A stretch of DNA of 52,875 nucleotides from positions 1 through 52,875 of the forward strand of contig CACANS010000004.1 in NCBI GenBank assembly GCA_902533945.1, given 5' to 3'. The position numbers were made by a program, and so were the translations under genes. The notes under the pieces are model-generated. The model searched no databases and was not told the DNA's origin. It worked only from the letters and a program-made list of their open reading frames with translations. Positions 45,277 to 52,875 of the stretch are shown here, piece by piece. Numbering within the stretch: position 1 is the first letter of the stretch; each line of letters starts with the position of its first letter. The DNA comes from an uncultured Pelagibacteraceae bacterium. Its GTDB lineage: Bacteria > Pseudomonadota > Alphaproteobacteria > Pelagibacterales > Pelagibacteraceae.

Positions 45277-45804
45277 ATGGATTTAAAAGAATATATTAGG
45301 TCAATACCTGACTATCCTAAAAAGGGAATTTTATTTAGAGATATAACAACACTAATAAAAAATGAAAAAGCATTTTCAAATACAATTGATCAGATAATTG
45401 AAAAGTCAAAAAATTTTAAAATAGATAAAATAGCTGCCATAGAATCAAGAGGATTTGTATTTGCATCAGCAGTTTCTTATTTATTAAAAAAACCCTTTAT
45501 ACTACTTAGAAAAAAAAACAAACTACCAGCAGACACATACTCAGTAGATTTTCAATTAGAATATGGAAAAGCAACCATAGAAATGCATAAAGACTCTATT
45601 GAAAAAGATGATTCTGTTTTAGTTATTGATGATTTGATTGCAACAGGAGGTACAGCTGAGGCTGCGGCAAAACTAATTGGAATGGCTGGAGCTAAAGTAT
45701 CTGGATTTATATTCGTAATTAATCTTTTTGATTTAGGCGGTGCAGATAAATTAATTAAGAATGGTTACAAAATAGTAAATCTAATTGAATTTCCTGGACA
45801 CTAA
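45277..45804 (+). CDS. apt: Adenine phosphoribosyltransferase
   Basis: Apt converts adenine plus PRPP to AMP. The 175 residues have IPDYPKKGILFRDITTL at the N-terminus, IAAIESRGFVFASAVSYLL, ILLRKKNKLP, and the PRPP loop VLVIDDLIATGGTAEAAAKL. It starts 40 bp from the divergent mtnP, which releases adenine from MTA. The stop overlaps the convergent GT2 gene by 4 nt. Confidence 0.96.
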   Translation: MDLKEYIRSIPDYPKKGILFRDITTLIKNEKAFSNTIDQIIEKSKNFKIDKIAAIESRGFVFASAVSYLLKKPFILLRKKNKLPADTYSVDFQLEYGKATIEMHKDSIEKDDSVLVIDDLIATGGTAEAAAKLIGMAGAKVSGFIFVINLFDLGGADKLIKNGYKIVNLIEFPGH

Positions 45805-46703
45805 TCATCAATATTTACTCTATATTTTGATTTTTTTAAAAAAATAGAATTTATCAATCCTAAAAATCTATAAGTATAAATAATTCTTTGTTTCTTGTTA
45901 AAAGTAATAGAATAAAAAATAATTCTTAATACTGATCTCAAAAGTCTAGATAGAGATTTAATTAAAGAATATAAATAACCGAAATTTTTTTTGTTATAAT
46001 AAAAAAAAGACCACATATAATGCCAATTTCTTAATTTATGTGAATGAATTTCAAAATTTTCATCAACATTGAAAGAGCTTTTCCAGCCCATATGATCAAT
46101 TTTTAAATCTGGACACATATATACCTTTTCATTTCTTTTTTTTATAGACATACATAAATCAGTTTCCTCGAAAAATAAGAAAAAATTTTCATCAAAAAAA
46201 ATTTTGTTACTGAATTTTTTCATATTAAACAAAATAGTGTGACCCACTATCCAATCTACTTCATATAAATTTGATTCTTTATCAAAATGAGCACTCTTTA
46301 AATCTTTTTTACTAAAGAATCCAGCTGGTTTAAAATCTGTTTTATTATTATAAGTAGCGCCAATTAAAGTGAAATCAATATTCCCTGATAAATATTTATT
46401 TATATTTGAAAAAAAATTATCTTTGCAAACAGTATCTGGATTTAAAATTAAAGCATAATTTGTTTGTACTTTATTTAATCCAAAGTTATTGCCTCCACCA
46501 TAACCTAAATTTGATCCTGAACAAATCACTTCTATATTGGAAAATTTGCTTTGTATTTCTTTTAAATATTTAAAGCGACTAGAATTTTCAACTATTAATA
46601 TTTTAACTTTTGGATTGATTGATTTTAAACATTTTTTAAGTATCTCTAAATTAGTTTTATAAGTAAGGATTACTGCTGTTAATTGATGTAAATAACTATC
46701 CAT
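45801..46703 (-). CDS. GT2 glycosyltransferase, rhamnosyltransferase-like
   Basis: The 300-residue GT-A protein has VILTYKTNLEILKKCL, SNLGYGGGNNFGL, LILNPDTVCKDNF (NPD metal motif), VDWIVGHTILFN and FDENFFLFFEETDLCMSIKKR. The last two blocks are those of WbbL-type rhamnosyltransferases, with FxEExD as the acid/base region. Residues 240-300 contain aromatic membrane-associating segments. It is divergent from the dTDP-rhamnose genes, which would make its donor. Confidence 0.82.
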   Translation of the reverse strand: MDSYLHQLTAVILTYKTNLEILKKCLKSINPKVKILIVENSSRFKYLKEIQSKFSNIEVICSGSNLGYGGGNNFGLNKVQTNYALILNPDTVCKDNFFSNINKYLSGNIDFTLIGATYNNKTDFKPAGFFSKKDLKSAHFDKESNLYEVDWIVGHTILFNMKKFSNKIFFDENFFLFFEETDLCMSIKKRNEKVYMCPDLKIDHMGWKSSFNVDENFEIHSHKLRNWHYMWSFFYYNKKNFGYLYSLIKSLSRLLRSVLRIIFYSITFNKKQRIIYTYRFLGLINSIFLKKSKYRVNIDD

Positions 46704-46757
46704 AATTTAGACTTATTTAATTATATACTTCTTTTTTTATTAATGTAAAAAAATTAA

Positions 46758-47780
46758 ATGAAAAAAATTATTGTTACTGGTGGATTAGGTTTTATTGGTA
46801 GTAATTTAATTAAAATATTATTAAAAAAAAACTATTATGTAGTAAATCTAGACAAAATCTCCTACGCATCGAATTTTTATAATACTAAAGAATTTCAAAA
46901 TAGTAAAAAATATAAATTTATTAAATGTGATATAAATGATCAAAAAAAAATTTTTTCAACTTTAAAAAAATACAAACCAAGTTGTATATTTAATTTGGCT
47001 GCAGAAACTCATGTTGATAGATCTATTGATGGCCCAGGACCATTTATTAAAAATAATATTAATGGAACTTTTTCAGTACTCGAAGCAGTTAGAAAATACT
47101 CAAAAATAAATAAGTCGTTAAAACTAATTCATATATCAACTGATGAAGTCTATGGTGACGTTTTGAAAGGTAGAAGCAAAGAAGATCATTCTTATAAACC
47201 AAGTTCTCCTTATGCTGCATCAAAGGCATCGTCCGATCATCTTGTATTATCGTACGTAAGAACTTATGGTTTAAATGCTATAATAACTAACTGTTCAAAT
47301 AACTACGGGCCAAGACAACACCCTGAAAAGCTAATCCCAAAACTTATTTATAATATTTTACATAACAGTTTTCTGCCAATATATGGAAAGGGTAAAAATT
47401 CTAGAGAGTGGATATATGTTGATGACCATTGTGAAGCTTTAATTAAAATTTTTATTAAAGGAAAAGTTGGGGAATTCTATAATATTGGATCTAATAAGAA
47501 TTTAAACAATATTGAAGTTACTAAATCTTTATTATCAATTGCTAAAAATATTTTTAAAATTAATACTAAAGCTAAAATTAAATTTGTAAAAGATAGACCT
47601 GGCCACGATTTAAGATATGCGATAAATAGTTCAAAAATTAAAAACAAGTTAAAATGGAAACCTAAAACTAATTTTAAGCAAGGATTATATAAAACATTTT
47701 TATGGTATATGAATAATCAAAAATATTATAAAGGTATTTCAAAAAAGAATATTGTAAAAAGACTGGGAGTTAAAAAATGA
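46758..47780 (+). CDS. rfbB: dTDP-glucose 4,6-dehydratase
   Basis: RfbB makes dTDP-4-keto-6-deoxyglucose. The 340-residue extended SDR has GGLGFIGSN (residues 8-16), NLAAETHVDRSIDGPGPF, ISTDEVYGDV with the Thr-Asp-Glu catalytic set, YAASKASSDHL (YxxxK) and NCSNNYGPRQHPEKLIPKLI. It overlaps rfbA by 4 nt. The first gene of a four-gene dTDP-rhamnose cluster. Confidence 0.95.
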   Translation: MKKIIVTGGLGFIGSNLIKILLKKNYYVVNLDKISYASNFYNTKEFQNSKKYKFIKCDINDQKKIFSTLKKYKPSCIFNLAAETHVDRSIDGPGPFIKNNINGTFSVLEAVRKYSKINKSLKLIHISTDEVYGDVLKGRSKEDHSYKPSSPYAASKASSDHLVLSYVRTYGLNAIITNCSNNYGPRQHPEKLIPKLIYNILHNSFLPIYGKGKNSREWIYVDDHCEALIKIFIKGKVGEFYNIGSNKNLNNIEVTKSLLSIAKNIFKINTKAKIKFVKDRPGHDLRYAINSSKIKNKLKWKPKTNFKQGLYKTFLWYMNNQKYYKGISKKNIVKRLGVKK

Positions 47781-48646
47781 TTAAAAAAGGAATTGTTTTA
47801 GCTGGTGGAATGGGAACAAGAATGAGTCCATTAACAAAAGCTGTTAATAAACAATTATTACCGATATACGATAAACCGTTAATTTATTATCCACTTTCTC
47901 TTTTAATGTTAGCTAAAATTAAAGATATACTAATTATTGTTAACAAAGGTCAATTAAGCCAGTTCAAAAAAATTTTACCTAATGGAAACAACTTAGGAAT
48001 TAAAATCACATATAAAGAACAAGATAGACCAAAAGGTCTTCCTGACGCTTTTATCATTGGAGAAAAATTTATAGAAAAAGACAATGTCGCTCTAATTTTA
48101 GGTGATAATTTTTTTTACGGACAAAATTTACGTAGCATGCTTTTAAAATGCTCAAAATTAAAAAAAGGTGCAAAAATATTAATTCATCCTGTTTCTAACC
48201 CTGAATTATATGGTGTTGCTAAATTAAATAATAAAAATAGAATTATTCTTTTAAAAGAAAAACCTAAAAAATTTATCTCTAAATTTGCTGTAACTGGATT
48301 TTATTTTTTTGATAATAAAGTTATTAGTTATGCAAAAAAATTGAAACCCTCGAAAAGAAATGAATTAGAAATAATTGATTTATTAAAGAAATATAAAAAT
48401 TCTAAAAATCTTTATGCAGATTATGTTGGTAGAGGTGGTGCTTGGCTTGATACAGGTTCAATTGATGATTTTTACAAAGCCAGCTCTTTTGTATCTGCTA
48501 TAGAAAGCAGACAAGGATTAAAAATCGCCTGCCTAGAAGAAATTGCACTAAATAATAAATGGATAAATAAAAAAGAAATTTTAAATTCAATAAAATTTTA
48601 TGGAAAGTGTGAATATTCAAATTATTTAAATAAATTAATAAAATAA
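47777..48646 (+). CDS. rfbA: Glucose-1-phosphate thymidylyltransferase
   Basis: RfbA makes dTDP-glucose, the first dTDP-rhamnose step. The 289-residue protein begins GIVLAGGMGTRMSPLTKAVNKQLLPIYDKP, with the nucleotidyltransferase G-x-G-x-R-x and product-binding Lys; LILGDNFFYG and GAWLDTGSIDDF complete the active site. The length and last segments match RmlA. One-base overlap with rfbC. Confidence 0.95.
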   Translation: MIKKGIVLAGGMGTRMSPLTKAVNKQLLPIYDKPLIYYPLSLLMLAKIKDILIIVNKGQLSQFKKILPNGNNLGIKITYKEQDRPKGLPDAFIIGEKFIEKDNVALILGDNFFYGQNLRSMLLKCSKLKKGAKILIHPVSNPELYGVAKLNNKNRIILLKEKPKKFISKFAVTGFYFFDNKVISYAKKLKPSKRNELEIIDLLKKYKNSKNLYADYVGRGGAWLDTGSIDDFYKASSFVSAIESRQGLKIACLEEIALNNKWINKKEILNSIKFYGKCEYSNYLNKLIK

Positions 48647-49164
48647 TGAAAAAAATTAAAACTCCTTTTAAAGGATTGCTTATATATCAAAACAAAAGAT
48701 TTGATGATAAGAGAGGATTTTTAAGAGAAGTATTTCATAAATATATAATTAAAAAAAACTTAATATTCTCTGTAACTTCAAGTTCAAAAAAAAATGTTCT
48801 TAGAGGTTTACATCTTCAAACAAAAAAATCACAAGACAAATATATAACAGTTTTAAAAGGTAAAATATTGGATGTAGTTGTTGATTTAAGAAAAAAATCA
48901 AAAACATTTGGTAAACATTTTAAAATTATACTGGATGAAAACAACAGTAAATTTTTATTTATACCAAAAGGATTTGCTCATGGATTTTTAGGACTAGGTA
49001 AAGAAAATATTGTATTATATAGCTGTACAAATTATAGACATGCTAAGAGTGAAAAATCTATTCTATGGAATGATAAAGATCTAAAAATAAACTGGGGAAT
49101 AAAAAATCCTATAATTTCAAAAAAAGATAGATCTGCACAAAAATTTAAAGATATTAAATTTTAA
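48646..49164 (+). CDS. rfbC: dTDP-4-dehydrorhamnose 3,5-epimerase
   Basis: This is a 172-residue cupin epimerase. RFDDKRGFLREVFH, NVLRGLHLQTKKSQDK (catalytic His in RGLHLQ), GKILDVVVDLRKKSKTFGKH and FIPKGFAHGFLGL are the RmlC hallmarks. The KxKSQDKYI wording replaces the common PQAKLV, but the pattern is intact. It lies 7 nt upstream of the rfbD-like gene. Confidence 0.93.
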   Translation: MKKIKTPFKGLLIYQNKRFDDKRGFLREVFHKYIIKKNLIFSVTSSSKKNVLRGLHLQTKKSQDKYITVLKGKILDVVVDLRKKSKTFGKHFKIILDENNSKFLFIPKGFAHGFLGLGKENIVLYSCTNYRHAKSEKSILWNDKDLKINWGIKNPIISKKDRSAQKFKDIKF

Positions 49165-49171
49165 AACTTAA

Positions 49172-49888
49172 ATGAAAAATAATAAAATAATTTTTACCGG
49201 AGGAAGTGGTAGATTCGGTAGTGTTTTAAAAAAAAATAAAACTAAATATAAAGTTTTTTTTCCAACAAAAAAAAAATTAGACATAACAAATTATAAAAAA
49301 TCTTTTAACTATATAAAAAAAATTAAACCAAAATTTCTTATTCATGCTGCTGCATTATCAAGACCAATGAGTATTCATGATAAAGATATTAATAAAAGCA
49401 TTGATATAAATATAGTTGGAACATGCAATATTGTTAAAATATGCTCAAAACTAAAAATTAAATTAATTTTTTTTTCCACAAATTATGTTTATCCATCTAA
49501 ATCAGGAATTTATAATGAAAACAATAGCGTCCTTCCAAGAAATACTTACGCATGGTCAAAATTAGGTGCTGAGTCAGCAGTTCAAATGTATAAAAATTCC
49601 TTAATTCTAAGAATATGCATGACCGAAAAACCTTTTATTCACAAAAAAGCTTTTGCAAATATGAAAACTAATTTTATGTTTCAAGAAAACTTAGCAAAAA
49701 ATCTTTATAAATTGATAAATCTAAAAGGAATAATAAATGTTGGTGGTAAAATACAATCTGTATATAATTTTGCTAAAAAACATAATCCTCAAGTTAAAAA
49801 AATTTTTGCTAGTAAATCTCAACAAAAATATTTTCCATTAAATTCAACAATGAATATTTCTAAATTCAAGAAAATAATAAAAAAATAA
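49172..49888 (+). CDS. SDR sugar-nucleotide reductase, RfbD-like (short)
   Basis: The 238-residue protein is an SDR with GGSGRFG (10-16), KLDITNYKKS, HAAALSRPM, STNYVYPSKSGIYNE and YAWSKLGAE (YxxxK at 126-130). In position and overall order it matches dTDP-4-dehydrorhamnose reductase, the last step of dTDP-rhamnose synthesis, but it is some 50 residues shorter than RmlD (about 290), and TNYVYPS differs from the usual DYVFDG. It may have another sugar substrate. No frameshift is visible. Confidence 0.7.
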   Translation: MKNNKIIFTGGSGRFGSVLKKNKTKYKVFFPTKKKLDITNYKKSFNYIKKIKPKFLIHAAALSRPMSIHDKDINKSIDINIVGTCNIVKICSKLKIKLIFFSTNYVYPSKSGIYNENNSVLPRNTYAWSKLGAESAVQMYKNSLILRICMTEKPFIHKKAFANMKTNFMFQENLAKNLYKLINLKGIINVGGKIQSVYNFAKKHNPQVKKIFASKSQQKYFPLNSTMNISKFKKIIKK

Positions 49889-49902
49889 ATTTTCAGTATC
49901 AT

Positions 49903-49920
49903 TGGAGCACCAGTGGAGCA
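49903..49920 (+). repeat. Direct repeat TGGAGCA-N4-TGGAGCA beside tRNA-Met
   Basis: Two 7-nt copies, 11 nt apart, lie in a locally GC-richer spot between the rfbD-like gene and the 3' end of tRNA-Met. The meaning is unknown; an attachment-site arm or protein-binding site is possible. No integrase gene is in the window. Confidence 0.35.
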
Positions 49921-49942
49921 ATAATTTGGAATCCGTCTAGAA

Positions 49943-50019
49943 TGGTAGCGGGAAGTGGGATCGAACCACTGACCTCGGGCTTATGAGTCCCGCGCTCTAA
50001 CCAACTGAGCTACCCCGCC
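49943..50019 (-). tRNA. tRNA-Met (CAT anticodon), CCA encoded
   Basis: The minus strand folds as a cloverleaf: acceptor GGCGGGG with TCCCGCT (two G-U ends), D arm GCTC-AGTTGGTTA-GAGC, anticodon loop CTCATAA, T arm AGTGG-TTCGATC-CCACT, discriminator A and genomic CCA. The anticodon stem CGGGA/GCCCG has an A-G mismatch at its loop end (31-39). The A/U-poor acceptor G1-U72 pairing fits elongator tRNA-Met rather than initiator (which has C1-A72); a CAT tRNA-Ile with lysidine is the alternative. Confidence 0.92.
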
Positions 50020-50038
50020 ATACAATTCGTATTGATAT

Positions 50039-50067
50039 ATAATACTTTTTATTTTTTAAGCAATCAA
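50039..50067 (-). promoter_or_regulatory. Candidate sigma-70 promoter for tRNA-Met
   Basis: On the minus strand TTGATT (50062-50067) is followed by a 17-nt spacer and TATTAT (50039-50044), about 20 nt before the tRNA 5' end. Spacing is ideal and the -10 matches five of six consensus bases. Confidence 0.55.
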
Positions 50068-50106
50068 GAATTGTCTAATTTCCCTTATTAAAGGTAATCC
50101 AAATTA

Positions 50107-52752
50107 CTAATACTGTTTATTTTTAAATATAGCTTGAGAAATCGAAACAACAAAAGAAGTTATTCCATAAGCCATTAGTATCAAAATTATAATAAATAAA
50201 AATAAAGCAAATCTGTTAATCTCTTTTTCGGTTGGTTTTTTATTAACTTCTTCTATAATTTTTTTGTTTTCTTCCTTTAAAATTTTATTTTTGAAAATTT
50301 CTTTTTCAAATTTTATTTTTTCATTTTCTTTAAGAAGTTCAACAATTAATTGTTTACTGGCTTTATTTTCTTCTAGATTTTTTGAACTAAATAGTTTTAG
50401 TTTTTCGTTTTGGGCTTTTAGTTTAGCATTATCTTCTTGAATTTTTTTATTTAATTGTTTAAGTGCATTATTTAATTGTTTAAGTTCCTCAAGTTCTAAT
50501 AAATCTTTTTCAGAAATGGTATTTGCTATTTTTAAATCTTTCTTCAGTTTTGTATCAGGTACTGGAAGTTCTGACAATTTTTTCCCAAAAGACTTTGTTA
50601 GAGAAACAGCTGCAATTTGATTAATTAAACCGTCTTCATTGCCATACATTAAATCTAGATCAAAGTTCATATTTTTAGTCTCTTTTGTAAAAGAAAAACC
50701 AGCAAAATACCCAGTTGTTGAAGAAGATGCGGGAGATACATTTTTATTTTCTCCATCAGCTGTAATTTTTATAGAATTATTAAGATTATTGTTAAGATTA
50801 GCCCCAACATAAGGTTGGATAATAAAACCTTTGCCAAGTTCTTCGGTATATCTTACTTCAAATCCTGCACCCAGCACTTGTTCTATTGCTTCGTCGACTG
50901 ACAAATCACCTTCACTAAATTTTGCAAGATACTGAGGAAATCTTTGCAATCCTAAAGTTGACTGAACACTTAAATTTAATGAACCATCTTCACTTGTTTT
51001 TATTTCTTTTCCAAGTTTTGTATTAAACCCAGCAAATTCAGATAATAAATTTGTGCTTATTTTTGCTTTTGTATCTGTATCAAAATCAGTAACAGTTAGA
51101 TCGTTCAAACCAATCATAGGTGTAAAGGATGCTTTAAATCCATTATTTTCATAAACACTTTTTAAGCCTAGTGCAAAATTATCTCCTCCTAGGAACTCAC
51201 CATTGTCAAAGTCTCCATCTTGTCTTGTATAACCGAGGAAAATATTACTTCTTAAAGATCCCCAACTCATTGGGCTTAACTGACCCACAACACCTGACAT
51301 TTCTCCCTTATAAGTCCCATCTCTTTTCTGCGTGCTATGAAATATTTTAAACATTTTATCTTCAGGAAAATGCCAATTAATATAGTTTGCAGCATCAAAT
51401 AAACCTCTAAGCTTAGTTAAAACATTTTCGCTTCTGTATTTCGGATTGTTTTGAGCTATTTCAAGATCTTCACCAAGAATTGTTAGAGTACCGTCATCAG
51501 CTGTTCCATCACTATCTAAATCTTCTTCTGTTAAAGTATAAGTATCATTGCCTGTAAGATTGTTAGTAATTGTTAAATCACCATCATAGTTATAGACTGT
51601 AATAGTAATATCTTTTTTTATGCTGGGATCTAAGACTATAGTGGATTCTGTTTTTCCCAAGTCAATACCACCAGTAAACTCAGCTTCTTCTTTTACTTTA
51701 ATTGTAGTTCCCGAAGTTATTGTTCCACTTGCAGAAGGAATAATTATAATTGCTCTACCAAAATCGCCTGATCCAGCTGATATAGTTCCACTATTTTCAA
51801 TTGTTGCATTACTGTGAGCATTATTTGCGTCATTGTCTCCAATAGTAATGGCATGGTTGTTTGCGCCAAAAGCAGAAATTGTCCCTGAATTTATTATTTT
51901 TGTACCAGAACCATATTCTCCAACTTGAATTGTGGTGTAATCATAAGCATTTGGAGCTTGTCCATCAGTCCTTCCATGATGCGCATAATTATCTTGTTTT
52001 ATTGTTCCAGAATTAGTTATAGTCAAATTAGTTGTACCACCTAAATAAAATATTCTTCTACTGCTCTGCATTGTTCCAGAATTATTAAAATTAATTTCAT
52101 CAGTTGAGTCAAAGGCTTGAACTACTCCCCAATATGCATTTTTGCTACCAAAAGTTTCTGTACCTTGTCTTATTGTACCTGTATTTGTAAAATTAATGAT
52201 GGCTCCATTGTCTAAATCTGACATTCCAATAAGGTCCCAATTTCTTGCTGTATTTTCTATCGTTCCATGATTAACAATTGTTATAGTGTCTCCTGAGCTA
52301 CCTGCTCCATCTAAATCTAATACATCATAATCATTTACACGTTCGCCAGCTGCAATTTTTCCACCAACATTATTTGTAACTGTAATATCACCAGTAGCAC
52401 TTCTTAAATCTATTGTTCTATTATGTCCGGCCCAGACTGTTCCATTATTAGTAAGAGTAAAATTGACTGAACTTGATGCATCTATTGAGTCATCACAACC
52501 TGATCCACAAGCTCTAAGTTCAGTCGGGTAGCTCTCTTGTTGATGAGCAATTATATTTCCATTGTTAATTACGGTTACATTAGAGTGGCCTACAGCATCA
52601 ATTACTTTGTTACCATCGTAATAATATGTGTCACCAGAATCTACAGTAAAGGTTTCATCATCACTTAGTAATTGTCGCGATGTAAAAGTTTCAGCCCAAG
52701 CAAAAGTGCTATAAAAAAATAAACAAAAAACTATAACTAAAAACCTTTTCAT
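50107..52752 (-). CDS. Autotransporter-like beta-barrel protein with C-terminal coiled coil and membrane helix
   Basis: The track start is a TTG at 52788. I prefer ATG at 52752, which begins the signal peptide MKRFLVIVFCLFFYSTFAWA, giving 881 residues. About residues 60-325 contain eight or nine repeats of the type NxGTI (NNGNI, NNGTV, NHGTI, NTGTI, NSGTM, NSGTI), as in beta-helical passengers. Residues about 485-725 look like an outer-membrane barrel, with alternating strands and a last strand NQIAAVSLTKSFG. Unusually the chain continues: residues about 745-845 are a Leu/Lys/Glu-rich predicted coiled coil and 848-870 a hydrophobic helix ending in FKNKQY. Function unknown. Confidence 0.75.
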   Translation of the reverse strand: MKRFLVIVFCLFFYSTFAWAETFTSRQLLSDDETFTVDSGDTYYYDGNKVIDAVGHSNVTVINNGNIIAHQQESYPTELRACGSGCDDSIDASSSVNFTLTNNGTVWAGHNRTIDLRSATGDITVTNNVGGKIAAGERVNDYDVLDLDGAGSSGDTITIVNHGTIENTARNWDLIGMSDLDNGAIINFTNTGTIRQGTETFGSKNAYWGVVQAFDSTDEINFNNSGTMQSSRRIFYLGGTTNLTITNSGTIKQDNYAHHGRTDGQAPNAYDYTTIQVGEYGSGTKIINSGTISAFGANNHAITIGDNDANNAHSNATIENSGTISAGSGDFGRAIIIIPSASGTITSGTTIKVKEEAEFTGGIDLGKTESTIVLDPSIKKDITITVYNYDGDLTITNNLTGNDTYTLTEEDLDSDGTADDGTLTILGEDLEIAQNNPKYRSENVLTKLRGLFDAANYINWHFPEDKMFKIFHSTQKRDGTYKGEMSGVVGQLSPMSWGSLRSNIFLGYTRQDGDFDNGEFLGGDNFALGLKSVYENNGFKASFTPMIGLNDLTVTDFDTDTKAKISTNLLSEFAGFNTKLGKEIKTSEDGSLNLSVQSTLGLQRFPQYLAKFSEGDLSVDEAIEQVLGAGFEVRYTEELGKGFIIQPYVGANLNNNLNNSIKITADGENKNVSPASSSTTGYFAGFSFTKETKNMNFDLDLMYGNEDGLINQIAAVSLTKSFGKKLSELPVPDTKLKKDLKIANTISEKDLLELEELKQLNNALKQLNKKIQEDNAKLKAQNEKLKLFSSKNLEENKASKQLIVELLKENEKIKFEKEIFKNKILKEENKKIIEEVNKKPTEKEINRFALFLFIIILILMAYGITSFVVSISQAIFKNKQY

Positions 52753-52799
52753 AGTTCTAAATATGACATTGTAAAAGAAATTTAGCAATTATAGGAGCA

Positions 52800-52875
52800 T
52801 TAATTTTTCAAATATTTTATTAGTTTTTTAGCGATTTTTAGATGACCTTCTTTGTTTGGATGATCGTCAATAATA
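52800..52875 (-). CDS. 3' end of an SGNH/GDSL-hydrolase-like gene (partial)
   Basis: The last 24 codons read on the minus strand give IIDDHPNKEGHLKIAKKLIK and end at TAA (52800-52802). The pattern DDHPNKEGH, with the Asp and His two residues apart, followed by a helix, is the block V ending of SGNH hydrolases. The rest is outside the window. It lies 47 nt upstream of the autotransporter-like ATG on the same strand and is not in the ORF track. Confidence 0.6.
   Translation of the reverse strand, partial: IIDDHPNKEGHLKIAKKLIKYLKN

Noticed and set aside
52753-52788. Upstream TTG start of the autotransporter-like gene
   Set aside because: It would put 12 residues ahead of a clean signal peptide and has no ribosome-binding site, so ATG 52752 is used.
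1-52875. CRISPR arrays, insertion sequences, prophage genes
   Set aside because: I saw no regularly spaced repeats, transposase or integrase motifs, or phage structural genes.

Overview
The window is very AT-rich, about 70% by eye. It is almost entirely coding, with many 1-8 nt gene overlaps and no gene-free stretch above 300 bases. Gene content, the extreme compaction and protein features typical of Alphaproteobacteria (citramalate synthase, plant-type DAHP synthase, ATP-cone-less NrdA, lone rpsD, small PurL with PurS) point to a streamlined marine alphaproteobacterium, most likely the SAR11 clade ('Candidatus Pelagibacter' and relatives). This is a judgement from sequence appearance, not from a database match.

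Layout. 1-1697 (minus): partial phytanoyl-CoA-dioxygenase-like gene, gamma-glutamylcyclotransferase-like gene and a CinA N-terminal-domain gene. 1720-10333 (plus): a long run of sfsA, map, purB, a glycosyltransferase inserted in the purine genes, purC, purS, purQ, purL, bolA-like, monothiol glutaredoxin and a methyltransferase. 10347-19301 (minus): rpsD, trmJ-like, cimA, cysS, nadE, class II DAHP synthase, glmS and an acetyltransferase-only GlmU. 19374-25234 (plus): phosphoglycolate phosphatase, LysE exporter, the methylcitrate genes prpD-prpB-prpC and a membrane-anchored SGNH protein. 25231-28166 (minus): nrdA-nrdB, with a GAAC-N7-GAAC site of the alphaproteobacterial LexA type over the putative promoter. 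28321-39283: mixed-strand housekeeping genes and accessory genes (hexose phosphomutase, TauE-type permease, dusA, rpoZ, MFS, 3-hydroxyisobutyrate-dehydrogenase-like, PNPOx-like, secreted HExxH protein, gamma-carbonic anhydrase, thioredoxin-like, two glycosyltransferases).

39277-45804 is the most coherent metabolic module. It holds a fused SpeD-SpeE spermidine enzyme, which makes methylthioadenosine (MTA) as by-product; MtnP and MtnA, which degrade MTA; a class II aldolase almost identical in active-site layout to FucA; and a divergent apt for adenine. A basic-amino-acid-type ABC transporter lies downstream on the same strand without an ATPase gene. Together they look like polyamine synthesis coupled to an MTA 'DHAP shunt' rather than the full methionine salvage cycle.

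45801-49888 is a surface-polysaccharide cassette: rhamnosyltransferase-like GT2 and rfbB, rfbA, rfbC plus an rfbD-like reductase. It ends beside a tRNA-Met(CAT) gene. 50107-52752 encodes a large autotransporter-like protein whose beta-barrel is followed by about 100 residues of predicted coiled coil and a C-terminal transmembrane helix. This could bridge outer and inner membranes and is the strongest candidate here for an undescribed architecture. The window ends in the 3' end of an SGNH-like gene.
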